Positions 1-6,834 of a DNA stretch of 55,237 nucleotides are shown here, one piece after another (the stretch's first letter is position 1; the number at the start of each line of letters is the position of its first letter). Under the pieces are notes generated by a model. The model saw nothing but the letters and a program-made list of their open reading frames with translations, made no database searches and was not told the origin of the DNA. A program made the position numbers and the translations under genes. The stretch is from a virus, in IMG/VR virus record IMGVR_UViG_3300021964_000087, positions 1 through 55,237 of that record. One strand, written 5' to 3'.

Positions 1-56
1 GTTGAGCGATTTTGCTGTTCCGCTAGTTTTGCGCGGATTTCTGCTAATGATGCCAT
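1..56 (-). CDS. N-terminus of probable ssDNA-binding protein (gp32-like), partial
   Basis: Only the first 18 codons are inside the window; the gene runs off the left edge. The peptide begins MASLAEIRAKLAEQQ, which resembles the short helical N-terminus I recall for gp32 homologues of marine T4-like phages. The rest of the protein, with the OB fold that would prove this, is not visible. The start is well supported: a strong AAGGAGG Shine-Dalgarno lies just upstream, behind a consensus sigma70 promoter. A strong early promoter suits a highly expressed replication protein. The identity is inference. Confidence 0.45.
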   Translation of the reverse strand, partial: MASLAEIRAKLAEQQNRS

Positions 57-116
57 TTTGTAGCCTCCTTTGTTTGCCTAATAAAAAATGTCATTTATGC
101 CTAATGCATACTTACT

Positions 117-145
117 ATTATATGCAATGTTATTTATCTTGTCAA
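117..145 (-). promoter_or_regulatory. Consensus sigma70-type promoter for the gp32-like gene
   Basis: On the minus strand there is TTGACA (140-145), a 17-base spacer and TATAAT (117-122), a perfect match to the bacterial housekeeping consensus. It sits about 60 bases upstream of the start codon at 56. It differs from the TAAATA late motifs elsewhere in the window and suggests early transcription by unmodified host RNA polymerase. Confidence 0.85.
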
Positions 146-172
146 CAGGAATTTTAACTAAAAGTGAATTTG

Positions 173-192
173 TTTAACCAAACTAGGTTAAA
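173..192. other. Small AT-rich inverted repeat at a gene end
   Basis: TTTAACC and GGTTAAA form a 7-bp stem with a 6-base loop, overlapping the stop codon of the gene ending at 188. On the plus strand the stem is followed by a run of T, so it could be a weak terminator in that direction. On the minus strand, the direction of the adjacent genes, there is no good T tract. Function uncertain. Confidence 0.3.
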
Positions 193-397
193 TTTTTAGA
201 TCTGCACAAATTTCTATTTGTGTAACGGTTAGTTCTTTTAAATCTCGTTGGCAGTCTACGCCGTGTATTTCGATTGGTTCTAAAACAATATCTGGATCGC
301 CCCAGCGTTCGTCCCACGGTCCGTGCCAAATCAAAAAAGCAAAAACAACTAGAACAACTACAAGTCCCACAGGACTAGGTTGTGGTGCTTTGGCCAT
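188..397 (-). CDS. Small single-pass membrane protein, unknown
   Basis: A 69-residue protein I do not recognise. Residues about 9-25 form one hydrophobic segment rich in Val, Leu and Phe (LVVVLVVFAFLIW). A short Pro/Lys N-terminus precedes it, and an acidic C-terminal half with two Cys follows. It could be an inner-membrane protein with its C-terminal part on one side of the membrane. An AGGAG Shine-Dalgarno precedes the ATG. It lies 11 bases downstream of the 54-aa gene, so the two are probably co-transcribed. Phages carry many such small membrane proteins, and nothing here assigns a specific job. Confidence 0.6.
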   Translation of the reverse strand: MAKAPQPSPVGLVVVLVVFAFLIWHGPWDERWGDPDIVLEPIEIHGVDCQRDLKELTVTQIEICADLKI

Positions 398-408
398 ATT
401 ATAATCTC

Positions 409-573
409 CTAAACGCAGTCGCCTGTGTCTAATAATCTAATATAAACTCCCCGATCGTATTCTTTTTTAGACATCCATTCGCCTTTACTATAAACACAAA
501 AGGTTCCGTCTTGTGCATATGCTTGTTGTCCTTCAAACGGATCGGAAACTTCTTTTACTATAATTTCTTTCAT
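409..573 (-). CDS. Small hypothetical protein (54 aa)
   Basis: A short protein beginning MKEIIVKEVSDPFEG, with alternating charged and aromatic residues and no recognised domain. I chose the ATG at 573 because AAAGGA lies 6 bases upstream. A second ATG at 579 is possible. A longer GTG reading from 609 is unlikely because its first codons lie inside the terminator hairpin of the preceding gene. It is followed closely by the small membrane protein gene. Function unknown. Confidence 0.55.
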   Translation of the reverse strand: MKEIIVKEVSDPFEGQQAYAQDGTFCVYSKGEWMSKKEYDRGVYIRLLDTGDCV

Positions 574-594
574 ATTCATTCCTTTTGGGAATTT

Positions 595-625
595 AAAAAA
601 CTGCTCCACCTTGTAGGCAGAGCAG
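595..625 (-). terminator. Intrinsic terminator after the PqqA-like gene
   Basis: Minus-strand hairpin with outer stem CTGCTC/GAGCAG (6 bp), a TG/TG internal mismatch, inner stem CCT/AGG and a 3-base loop, followed directly by TTTTTT (595-600). It starts 18 bases past the stop codon of the 23-residue gene and should end that transcript. Confidence 0.75.
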
Positions 626-643
626 GTGATACCTAAAACGCTA

Positions 644-715
644 TTACTTGTTCATTACATACATTGTAACTTCAAAGCCAAAGCGCATTTCTTCTGCTGT
701 AGGTTTAGTCCACAT
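644..715 (-). CDS. PqqA-like 23-residue peptide
   Basis: The gene is below usual annotation length. The peptide begins MWTKPTAEEMRFGFEV and continues TMYVMNK. It matches the PQQ precursor peptide PqqA family: same length as the 23-residue enterobacterial form, the MW-KP start, the R-x-G-x-E-V-T core, and the Glu15-x3-Tyr19 pair that is cross-linked to make pyrroloquinoline quinone. An AAGGAG Shine-Dalgarno lies 8 bases before the ATG. The gene has its own promoter, structured leader and terminator. No pqqB, C, D or E is in the window, so cofactor synthesis would need host enzymes. Its role in the phage is unknown; it could be a true precursor, a decoy for host PqqD/PqqE, or an unrelated peptide that kept the motif. 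Confidence 0.8.
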   Translation of the reverse strand: MWTKPTAEEMRFGFEVTMYVMNK

Positions 716-756
716 AATGTTTCTCCTTGTTAAGATTAAATTATGTAAACAGTTCA

Positions 757-779
757 CGGGAGAGATGAATCAGGTCCCG
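757..779 (-). other. Second stem-loop in the PqqA-like gene leader
   Basis: CGGGA and TCCCG pair across a 13-base loop in the transcribed leader, with a few more pairs possible outside a small bulge (TCA/TGA). No T tract follows, so it is not a terminator. It may be part of a structured 5' leader. It matches no riboswitch consensus I know. Confidence 0.4.
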
Positions 780-792
780 CTTGAGTCTACCA

Positions 793-828
793 AAATAAAA
801 GTGCAACATTTCTGTTACACTCTTATTT
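793..828 (-). other. Long 5'-terminal hairpin in the PqqA-like gene leader
   Basis: Two 16-base arms (793-808 and 813-828) pair completely if G-U pairs are allowed, around a four-base loop that reads GAAA in the minus-strand RNA. The promoter -10 box ends at 835, so the hairpin would begin at or next to the 5' end of the transcript. This could protect the mRNA 5' end or act as an attenuator. A terminator role is less likely because it would stop the transcript almost at once. Confidence 0.65.
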
Positions 829-834
829 AATACT

Positions 835-862
835 ATTATAGATTGTTTTTAAGAAAAATCAA
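835..862 (-). promoter_or_regulatory. Sigma70-type promoter for the PqqA-like gene
   Basis: Minus strand: TTGATT (857-862), a 16-base spacer, then a perfect TATAAT (835-840). It lies between the oxygenase stop codon at 883 and the long hairpin, so the peptide gene is an independent, probably early, transcription unit. Confidence 0.7.
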
Positions 863-882
863 TAGTGAAAATCATTAAAACA

Positions 883-1464
883 CTATAAGCCTATATTAAA
901 ACTAATTGCTATTTTTTCTCCGGCTGGTTGAAGTCCATTACCGTGTAGCATATCATTTTTAAAAATTAAAAGAGTTCCGGGTAAGCATTCGAAGGCAATT
1001 TCTTCTGCTGTAAATAAATTTGGATTTTGCATCTGTATTTTGTATTGCTTTGGATCATCATAAAAATGTAAAAAACAATTCTGTGGTGCTTTTACATAGT
1101 ATACTCCTGATAATAAGCAATCTCCGTGATTATGCGGAAAGAGGAAATCATTTTCGTTACTAATATTAAACCACATTTTGTGAAACTTACACTCCTCTAT
1201 CAAATGATGATCATAATCAAGAGTTTTCATAAATTCAATTGAATAATCAAATATAGATTTTGATAGATAATTTAATTTAGGGTCTTTATTAAGTGTATTA
1301 ATAGTTTCTGCTGTTGAGTTAACATTTAGTGTATTTGATCTTTTAGTTTCATGTAATTCACAATAATTTTTTAGAACCTGTTCAGTTTCTGGGAGTTTAT
1401 CTAAGTGTAGATTTGGTATTTGATATACTGGTTTAGGGAATAAAGAATGTAATTTTGGTTCCAT
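883..1464 (-). CDS. 2-oxoglutarate/Fe(II)-dependent oxygenase family protein
   Basis: A 193-residue protein of the small phage 2OG-Fe(II) oxygenase type (2OG-FeII_Oxy_5-like). The expected landmarks are in order: H111-x-H113-x-D115 in PHNHGD followed by the strand SGVYYV, a GTLLIF strand, H174 in the MLHGN segment, and K184 in GEKIAISFN as a candidate 2-oxoglutarate ligand. These enzymes use Fe(II), O2 and 2-oxoglutarate to hydroxylate or otherwise oxidise a substrate, which cannot be told from sequence. A TAAATA late core lies 6 bases upstream of the ATG, so the mRNA would be almost leaderless. It is one of five such proteins in the window and lies apart from the island at 22901. Confidence 0.8.
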   Translation of the reverse strand: MEPKLHSLFPKPVYQIPNLHLDKLPETEQVLKNYCELHETKRSNTLNVNSTAETINTLNKDPKLNYLSKSIFDYSIEFMKTLDYDHHLIEECKFHKMWFNISNENDFLFPHNHGDCLLSGVYYVKAPQNCFLHFYDDPKQYKIQMQNPNLFTAEEIAFECLPGTLLIFKNDMLHGNGLQPAGEKIAISFNIGL

Positions 1465-1470
1465 TAATGT

Positions 1471-1476
1471 TATTTA
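1471..1476 (-). promoter_or_regulatory. Late promoter core, oxygenase gene
   Basis: TAAATA on the minus strand, 6 bases upstream of the ATG at 1464; no Shine-Dalgarno fits in between. Confidence 0.55.
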
Positions 1477-1508
1477 ACACATAAACATTCTGGAACCAAA
1501 GAAAAAGA

Positions 1509-3689
1509 TTAAAAACCGCTAAGTGCTTTAATGCGTTCTAGTTCTTCTAGTTCTTCTGCGCCTTGTTCTTGTGCAGGTGCCATTCTCTCTACAAACTTAC
1601 GAGCAACCTGTTCAGCCTGTTCGCCAAACTTTTTGCCAACCATTGTGCATACGCCTTCTGGACCTTTTGGAAAAGTTCCTGTAGCACTATCATAAAAAGA
1701 TTTAATAAATTCTGCCACGCCTTCTAGTGTGTGTTCTTCACCATCTGATGTCTTAAACTTGGTGCCTTTTTTAGCGCCTTGTGACTTAAGGTCCTGAACT
1801 TTTTTACTGAATTCATTACCTTCAGTTTCTTGGCTTTCCATATCCATAACATCGCCTGCAATATCACCGTGAAACTCTTGACTGTCAATTTCGTGTCTCA
1901 CTTTATCAAAGCCATCTGTTTTAATCTTTTCAATATAGTCTTTGTAAATCATATCTGCATAGGATTCGTCTGGCTCATTGCTACCTGTGATTTCATCTTC
2001 AAGTCGTTTAATGCATTCTTCTTCATCGTTACAGTCTTGAATAATTTCCATTCCTGTAGTAACTGCTAAATCCCAAGCATTACCGCCTTCTGCAACTTCA
2101 ACTGATTCTTCTTTGTTAAGTAATTCTTCTTGATGTTTTTTAAGTTCTTCAATGCTATCAAACTCGCCTGTAATCTCATTGTCTTTAATGCTAAAGAATT
2201 TGCCATCTTTATTAATAGCAGCAAGTCCGTATTTGTTCATACCCATTGACATATCTTCTTGCTGTGGTTCAACTTCGTCTGCTCCAACTGCTGGCTCATC
2301 AACCATGTCGCCAAAATCCAATTGGTCAAGAACGTCAGGAGCATTTTCTTCTACCCAAGCCTTGACCATTGGACGAACGTCCTGTTCTGGCTCTGCCTTC
2401 TTGATGTCCTGTTCTAGTTTTGGATCTTCGATAATGCCTTCTAAACTTGTAATAGCATTTGTGCCATCTACGCCTGCTTGGAATTCCGTGTTTAGTAGTC
2501 CATTCAATTTTTTAATTAGGTCTGCCTTTTCTTCTTCGTCAGCCATTGTTAGAGGTGATTCCTCACCTAGGTTATTAACCCAACTTTCAAAGCCTGATAA
2601 TGGATCTTCTGAAACTTTTTCTTCTGATTGTTCTTCTTCTACTTTACCTGTCATCCCGACTATGTCGTCATAGCCTACACTCTCTTCTTCTTTCATTAAT
2701 CTGTATAATACTGGAAATACTGAAGTTAGGTCTTCCTTAAAGTTCTTAACCGTGAATTTTTCTTTGTATTCTTCCATCACGTCATCTGGAACTTCCATAG
2801 CCTCTGGTGCCTGGAATTCTGTTACATAGTTTTCATAGTGTGCTTGTTTTGATAGTCTAGCAACTCTTTCTCTTAGTCCATCCAATTGTGCCTTGCTGCG
2901 TTCAACGATGTTATTAGTGTCGGAGTTCATTAAATCGTTTCTCACGCAGTAGTTTGTAAAACTCTTTAGTTGTGCAATTTCTTCGCTCATCTTGATGATG
3001 CTTTCGCCGATAGCGTCATATGGTAACCCGCCGTTAGCCACGTGTCTCTGCATTGCTCTTGCACCCGCTAGGTGAATGAAAGGATACTTAAATCTTTCCC
3101 CGTCTTGATTTTCAACGAACAGTGCAGAAATATTTCTACTTCTATCACCTGGTTTTTGTTCAAAGTCATCAGCAAGTTTCTTGCTGTGCTTAATTATTAA
3201 TCTAGTGTCCATTAACTTCTGGAAACTCTGTGTCTTGGTTCCATAAAGATTACTCTCATTCATTACTGCTTCTCCGACGGGTTTTGTTATTGTATCGTTA
3301 TCCGATTGTGGTGTAGAGTGTTGGCTAAGGAACGCATAATCACGCTTATCTAAATTATCCTTTGCAATATCTCTAGTGTCAAACGCTAATAATCTGCGCT
3401 TTGCAAACATTCTTAATTCTTTTAGGAAACCATACCAATTGCCTTTTTGATCTTGATCCATTCCTTCGGTAATACCATTTGAAAAGTAAACCTTCATTGA
3501 ATTGGGTTCTGCTAAACTAATGCTTACATGTCCTATATTCTTGTCATTTTCTGTATAGTCAAAATCAAAGAATCTAGCATTTTCAGGATTGATCGTGATC
3601 TGTCCTGTTGCTTCGCCTAGTTTTAAACCTGTAAATCTACTTCTAATTTTATAGAAAAGATCTGTTGCTATATTATTGGTTGCATCCAT
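1509..3689 (-). CDS. Large conserved hypothetical virion-region protein (726 aa)
   Basis: I recall homologues next to the large terminase in marine T4-like phages but no assigned function. The first about 120 residues look like a compact alpha/beta domain (SMKVYFSNGITEGM, then FLKELRMFAKRRLL). The middle is helical. From about residue 330 the protein is strongly acidic, with long Glu/Asp-rich stretches and several PxxE repeats, suggesting a flexible region. There is no signal peptide or membrane segment. A TAAATA core lies 7 bases before the ATG. Its position beside gp17 and the late promoter suggest a virion or packaging role, but this is inference. Confidence 0.7.
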   Translation of the reverse strand: MDATNNIATDLFYKIRSRFTGLKLGEATGQITINPENARFFDFDYTENDKNIGHVSISLAEPNSMKVYFSNGITEGMDQDQKGNWYGFLKELRMFAKRRLLAFDTRDIAKDNLDKRDYAFLSQHSTPQSDNDTITKPVGEAVMNESNLYGTKTQSFQKLMDTRLIIKHSKKLADDFEQKPGDRSRNISALFVENQDGERFKYPFIHLAGARAMQRHVANGGLPYDAIGESIIKMSEEIAQLKSFTNYCVRNDLMNSDTNNIVERSKAQLDGLRERVARLSKQAHYENYVTEFQAPEAMEVPDDVMEEYKEKFTVKNFKEDLTSVFPVLYRLMKEEESVGYDDIVGMTGKVEEEQSEEKVSEDPLSGFESWVNNLGEESPLTMADEEEKADLIKKLNGLLNTEFQAGVDGTNAITSLEGIIEDPKLEQDIKKAEPEQDVRPMVKAWVEENAPDVLDQLDFGDMVDEPAVGADEVEPQQEDMSMGMNKYGLAAINKDGKFFSIKDNEITGEFDSIEELKKHQEELLNKEESVEVAEGGNAWDLAVTTGMEIIQDCNDEEECIKRLEDEITGSNEPDESYADMIYKDYIEKIKTDGFDKVRHEIDSQEFHGDIAGDVMDMESQETEGNEFSKKVQDLKSQGAKKGTKFKTSDGEEHTLEGVAEFIKSFYDSATGTFPKGPEGVCTMVGKKFGEQAEQVARKFVERMAPAQEQGAEELEELERIKALSGF

Positions 3690-3696
3690 AGTAAAG

Positions 3697-3702
3697 TATT
3701 TA
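3697..3702 (-). promoter_or_regulatory. Late promoter core, 726-aa gene
   Basis: GATAAATAC on the minus strand, 7 bases before the ATG at 3689 and abutting the gp17 stop codon at 3703. Confidence 0.6.
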
Positions 3703-5292
3703 TCAAAAACCGCCCGATACGAATATTGGCATTGGGAACTCGTCTTCTGTCATTCTCTCCGTCATTTTTTCATATATTTTTGGATCCCAATCAGCCAATT
3801 GATTAGCCATCCTTATGATCAATAGGCAAGCACTTACTAAATCGTCGTGTTCACCTGTTTTAGCATTGTAACCAACACCCGTGGCCACAAATGTCTTTAA
3901 TTCCGATATCAGTGGTTTACTGTTTATCTTCATTTTGTTCTTTTCGATTGCGTTTTTAAATCCGCTACATGCTGTAATTTTAGTCTTGTGTGTTGTGTTA
4001 TATCCTTTACGGAATCTTCTTACATGACCTTTTCTAATTGGTTCGCTTAAGAATAATCCGTGAAAGTTTTCTTCGCCGATGTCCTTAATTACAACAAGTG
4101 CTGCTTCACCTATGGAATTATTTTCACAACTGTAATATATTGTTGGGTTAGCATTCCCTCCAGCAACCTGTTCGTCATATATGTATTTTAGAATACTTTT
4201 TAAATGTCTAATCTGTTGTTGCACAGGAGTAAGGTTATGTCTCCATTCTCCCACTTGTTCCATTGAAGGCATTTCAAATATCTGTATTGCGGCATAGTCG
4301 CCGCCTGTTCCTAGACTAGGATCAAGTGCTAACAAATAAGTTGCTTTAGGATTAATTTTCTTATACCAGCGTGTCTGCCCCATATTCTGAATAGGTTCCA
4401 TGCCTTCTAGTTCTGCAAGTTTAACACTGTTGATTAAGGTTTCATCAAAGATCAAGAATTCGCAGTCAAACTCACGACGGAATCTTTCTTCTCCGATCTT
4501 GGCACGTTCTTCCTGTGCCCATGCTTCATCTCTGTCTGGATGTTCTACCCAGGGTGCGAAGAATGGGAAGAAACCATTTGTGCCTACCACATTGTCATTG
4601 CCATACTCGTCAAATTTTTTGTTTGCTTCGGTCCATATCTGTGCAAATTGGTCCTCGTCCGAGTTTGGTGTGCTTGTAACGATTGCCTTACCACCCGTTG
4701 ATAGTGTAGGTGAAAGTGCAGTCCAAAACTCTCGAGCCTTTTCGGGCGGTTGCACGAATGCAAACTCATCACAGTATATTAATGAAAGTGATTTACCACG
4801 TCCAGTATCTTCTGTTGTGGTAGTTGCCTGTATTCTACTGCCATTATCAAACTCAATTGTGTTTCTGTTGTATGTATAAATGCCTGCACGAATAAAGTCT
4901 GGCAAATTCTCATATCCAAATCTATATCTGTTCATAATGTCCTGCGCACCCGTATACTTGTGTGCAGCAATTAGGACCTGTGCTTCAGGAGTAAACATGC
5001 AATACCATAATAGGTATGCAGCAGCACATGTGGTCTTACCCATCTGTCTTGGCAGCATGGCAATTGTGTATCTATGATCGTGGTATGCCCTTAATAGATC
5101 TTCCTGATATCCATAGGGTTCAAATCGCATGCTCCCCTTGGTAGGGTGCTGAATCTTTATGAAGTTTTTTGCAAAATATAACGGACCGTCAACAGGATCC
5201 ATACACTTTTCCAAGTGAGTAAGTTCCTCTATAGTGTATTTTACTTGACTGTGCGCCTTCTTAATTTGGACGCCATCTAAACTCTTTGCCAT
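3703..5292 (-). CDS. gp17: Terminase large subunit (gp17)
   Basis: The motor and nuclease that packages DNA through the portal. The N-terminal ATPase shows Walker A PRQMGKTT at residues 81-88 and Walker B LIYCDEFA around 171-178, with D175 and catalytic E176. The C-terminal RNase H-like nuclease begins near residue 320 with ALDPSLGTGGDYA and has a late DDLVSA acidic motif near residue 485. At 529 residues it is slightly shorter than T4 gp17. The ATG at 5292 is 5 bases after a TAAATA core with no Shine-Dalgarno, suggesting a leaderless mRNA. A strong terminator separates it from the gene upstream, so it has its own transcription unit. gp16, its partner, is about 2 kb upstream. Confidence 0.97.
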   Translation of the reverse strand: MAKSLDGVQIKKAHSQVKYTIEELTHLEKCMDPVDGPLYFAKNFIKIQHPTKGSMRFEPYGYQEDLLRAYHDHRYTIAMLPRQMGKTTCAAAYLLWYCMFTPEAQVLIAAHKYTGAQDIMNRYRFGYENLPDFIRAGIYTYNRNTIEFDNGSRIQATTTTEDTGRGKSLSLIYCDEFAFVQPPEKAREFWTALSPTLSTGGKAIVTSTPNSDEDQFAQIWTEANKKFDEYGNDNVVGTNGFFPFFAPWVEHPDRDEAWAQEERAKIGEERFRREFDCEFLIFDETLINSVKLAELEGMEPIQNMGQTRWYKKINPKATYLLALDPSLGTGGDYAAIQIFEMPSMEQVGEWRHNLTPVQQQIRHLKSILKYIYDEQVAGGNANPTIYYSCENNSIGEAALVVIKDIGEENFHGLFLSEPIRKGHVRRFRKGYNTTHKTKITACSGFKNAIEKNKMKINSKPLISELKTFVATGVGYNAKTGEHDDLVSACLLIIRMANQLADWDPKIYEKMTERMTEDEFPMPIFVSGGF

Positions 5293-5297
5293 ACTAG

Positions 5298-5303
5298 TAT
5301 TTA
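5298..5303 (-). promoter_or_regulatory. Late promoter core, gp17
   Basis: GTAAATACTAGTATG on the minus strand: TAAATA, five bases, then the ATG. If initiation occurs 6 bases after the core, as in T4 late promoters, the A of the ATG is +1. Confidence 0.7.
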
Positions 5304-5306
5304 CTC

Positions 5307-5334
5307 AAAAAAATAGGGCCCGGAGGCCCTATTT
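5307..5334 (-). terminator. Intrinsic terminator upstream of gp17
   Basis: A perfect 10-bp stem (AAATAGGGCC with GGCCCTATTT) and a TCCG loop, followed on the minus strand by a run of seven T. It ends the transcript of the 228-aa gene and overlaps the region just upstream of the gp17 late promoter. Confidence 0.9.
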
Positions 5335-5356
5335 GGATTAGTATGAAAACGTTATA

Positions 5357-6043
5357 TTATGCTGGGCCTTCTAGTGTATAGGTTACACCAGTTGGTGTTC
5401 CAGCAGTCGTTGATATTGCTGCGCCGCCTGCTGTTGCAGATAATGTAAATGTTGTTGATTCATTTGTTGCAATTATATGATAAGTTGTAGGATCACTATA
5501 TCCAGAAATTGCGCCGCCGCCGCCTAATGTTCCGGCAATGGTTAATCTCTGTCCTACTTCTAATGCACCTTGTGTATCTGTGCAAGTAAATTGGCCTGCT
5601 GTTCCCGCAATAACTACACTAGATAACGTTGTTGCAATACTAACAGAAGTTGCCGGAGTCACGGTAGAACCACTAATATCAATATCATTTGGACCGATCG
5701 AAGTGGTTGATGCGCCTCTATCTTTTCCAATTCTTCTAATGCGTGTTTGTAATTCTGCAGCATCTGATTTATTAATGTCTAATGTAATAAACATTGTTCC
5801 TGAATTATCATCAACAACAAAAAACGACATAGGATTTAATTCACTAACAATTGCCTGGACCGCTTCTCTTGAAGCGTCGTCTTCCGCTCTTAGGTCAATA
5901 GCAGATGCGCCTGTATCTTTTATCACAATTTTGTATTGTTTACAATACGGATGATAATTTACATTAACCGTATTATCTAATCCGTTGGCTAAGACTAATA
6001 TTGAACTGCCGCCGCCGATTTGTGTGGTTGTTAAATCTGCCAT
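5357..6043 (-). CDS. Hypothetical virion protein with fibre-type C-terminal module (228 aa)
   Basis: Residues 1 to about 130 form a domain I recognise only as conserved in marine T4-like phages; it contains a short helical stretch ending in LQTRIRRIGKDRG. The C-terminal 95 residues are Ala, Thr and Gly-rich beta sequence with GYSDPTTYHIIATN followed by STTFTLSATAGG. This matches the TTYYV/TFTIS modules seen twice in the 2574-aa fibre, so it is probably a surface beta-sandwich. GGAG precedes the ATG, one base beyond the end of the 262-aa gene. A structural role is inferred from the shared module and position. Confidence 0.65.
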   Translation of the reverse strand: MADLTTTQIGGGSSILVLANGLDNTVNVNYHPYCKQYKIVIKDTGASAIDLRAEDDASREAVQAIVSELNPMSFFVVDDNSGTMFITLDINKSDAAELQTRIRRIGKDRGASTTSIGPNDIDISGSTVTPATSVSIATTLSSVVIAGTAGQFTCTDTQGALEVGQRLTIAGTLGGGGAISGYSDPTTYHIIATNESTTFTLSATAGGAAISTTAGTPTGVTYTLEGPA

Positions 6044-6044
6044 A

Positions 6045-6833
6045 TTATTTTGCTCCTTTAGTTTCTTCTAGTGCTTGTAGAAGTTGATTTCTAATAGAAG
6101 CACGTAGGTCTTCACCTTCTTTCACACGCTGCATTGGATTGTCACCGCCAGCAACCTTAGGATGTGTTCCCTTCATTCTGTTCATGCCGCCTGACATCTT
6201 CTTAGTCATGAAATGAATATCTCTTTCATCTTCATCAGGCTCGTTTTCCCATGCTTCGTCTTTTTCTTTTTTCTCCATGTCATGGTCATCCATGTCATGA
6301 TCACCGTCATTGTCTCTATCAACTGACTTGTGAAGTTTTTCTTCCTCGTCATGATCTTTTTCATGGCGATCTAATTTACCGTCATCATCATAATCGTTGT
6401 CTTCACCTTCGTCGCCCATTGCTTTAATAGCAACCATATCGTCTTCACCGCCTGGCATGTCGTCATTGTCGCCGTCGAAGTCTGGAATTAGTTTATTAAT
6501 AGGTTTAGGCATTGGAGGTCCTTCTGGTGCATCCATTGGTCCATCCATTGGTCCATCCATTCCCGGTGCCATGATAGATAATGTAGGCATCTCTGGCTTT
6601 TCCGGTTGATTGATCATATCCGGATTAACTTTTGTCATTAATCTTAATACATCATCAATAGCGTCACCTTGTGCATTAATGTTAATGCTCATCGAGGCCT
6701 TGTCCTTAGGCTCTGGTGTAGGCATATTTGGTGCCATTGGCATTCCGCATTCTTCTGTGCTTTGCTCTACAGGTGCCTCTGTCTTTACTGTATCCAGTTC
6801 CTGCATTTTGGCTAATAATTCATTAAAGTTCAT
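6045..6833 (-). CDS. Acidic protein with calcium-loop-like repeats (262 aa)
   Basis: A very acidic protein. The N-terminus (MNFNELLAKMQEL) and C-terminus (SIRNQLLQALEE) look helical. Between them is a Pro/Met-rich linker with GPMDGPMD repeats. Three Asp-rich loops then resemble EF-hand or dockerin calcium loops: near residues 118-130 (DFDGDNDD), 147-158 (DYDDDGKLDRHE) and 172-185 (DRDNDGDHD). The flanking helices of a classical EF-hand are poor, so calcium binding is a guess. It lies between two other head/tail-region genes and could be an internal or assembly protein. No function is known to me. Confidence 0.6.
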   Translation of the reverse strand: MNFNELLAKMQELDTVKTEAPVEQSTEECGMPMAPNMPTPEPKDKASMSININAQGDAIDDVLRLMTKVNPDMINQPEKPEMPTLSIMAPGMDGPMDGPMDAPEGPPMPKPINKLIPDFDGDNDDMPGGEDDMVAIKAMGDEGEDNDYDDDGKLDRHEKDHDEEEKLHKSVDRDNDGDHDMDDHDMEKKEKDEAWENEPDEDERDIHFMTKKMSGGMNRMKGTHPKVAGGDNPMQRVKEGEDLRASIRNQLLQALEETKGAK

Positions 6834-6834
6834 A

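Noticed and set aside
607-609. GTG start for the 54-aa gene
   Set aside because: It lies within the terminator hairpin of the PqqA-like gene; the ATG at 573 has a good ribosome site.
648-830. Plus-strand 60-codon frame
   Set aside because: It is antisense to the PqqA-like gene and its leader hairpins, lacks a ribosome site, and has no recognisable protein pattern.
716-834. PqqA-like leader as a glutamine or other known riboswitch
   Set aside because: The leader has hairpins, but I do not see the conserved core of the downstream-peptide/glutamine or SAM, preQ1 classes; only weak similarity.
2152-2673. Plus-strand 173-codon Ser-rich frame
   Set aside because: It is a shadow of the acidic 726-aa gene on the minus strand.
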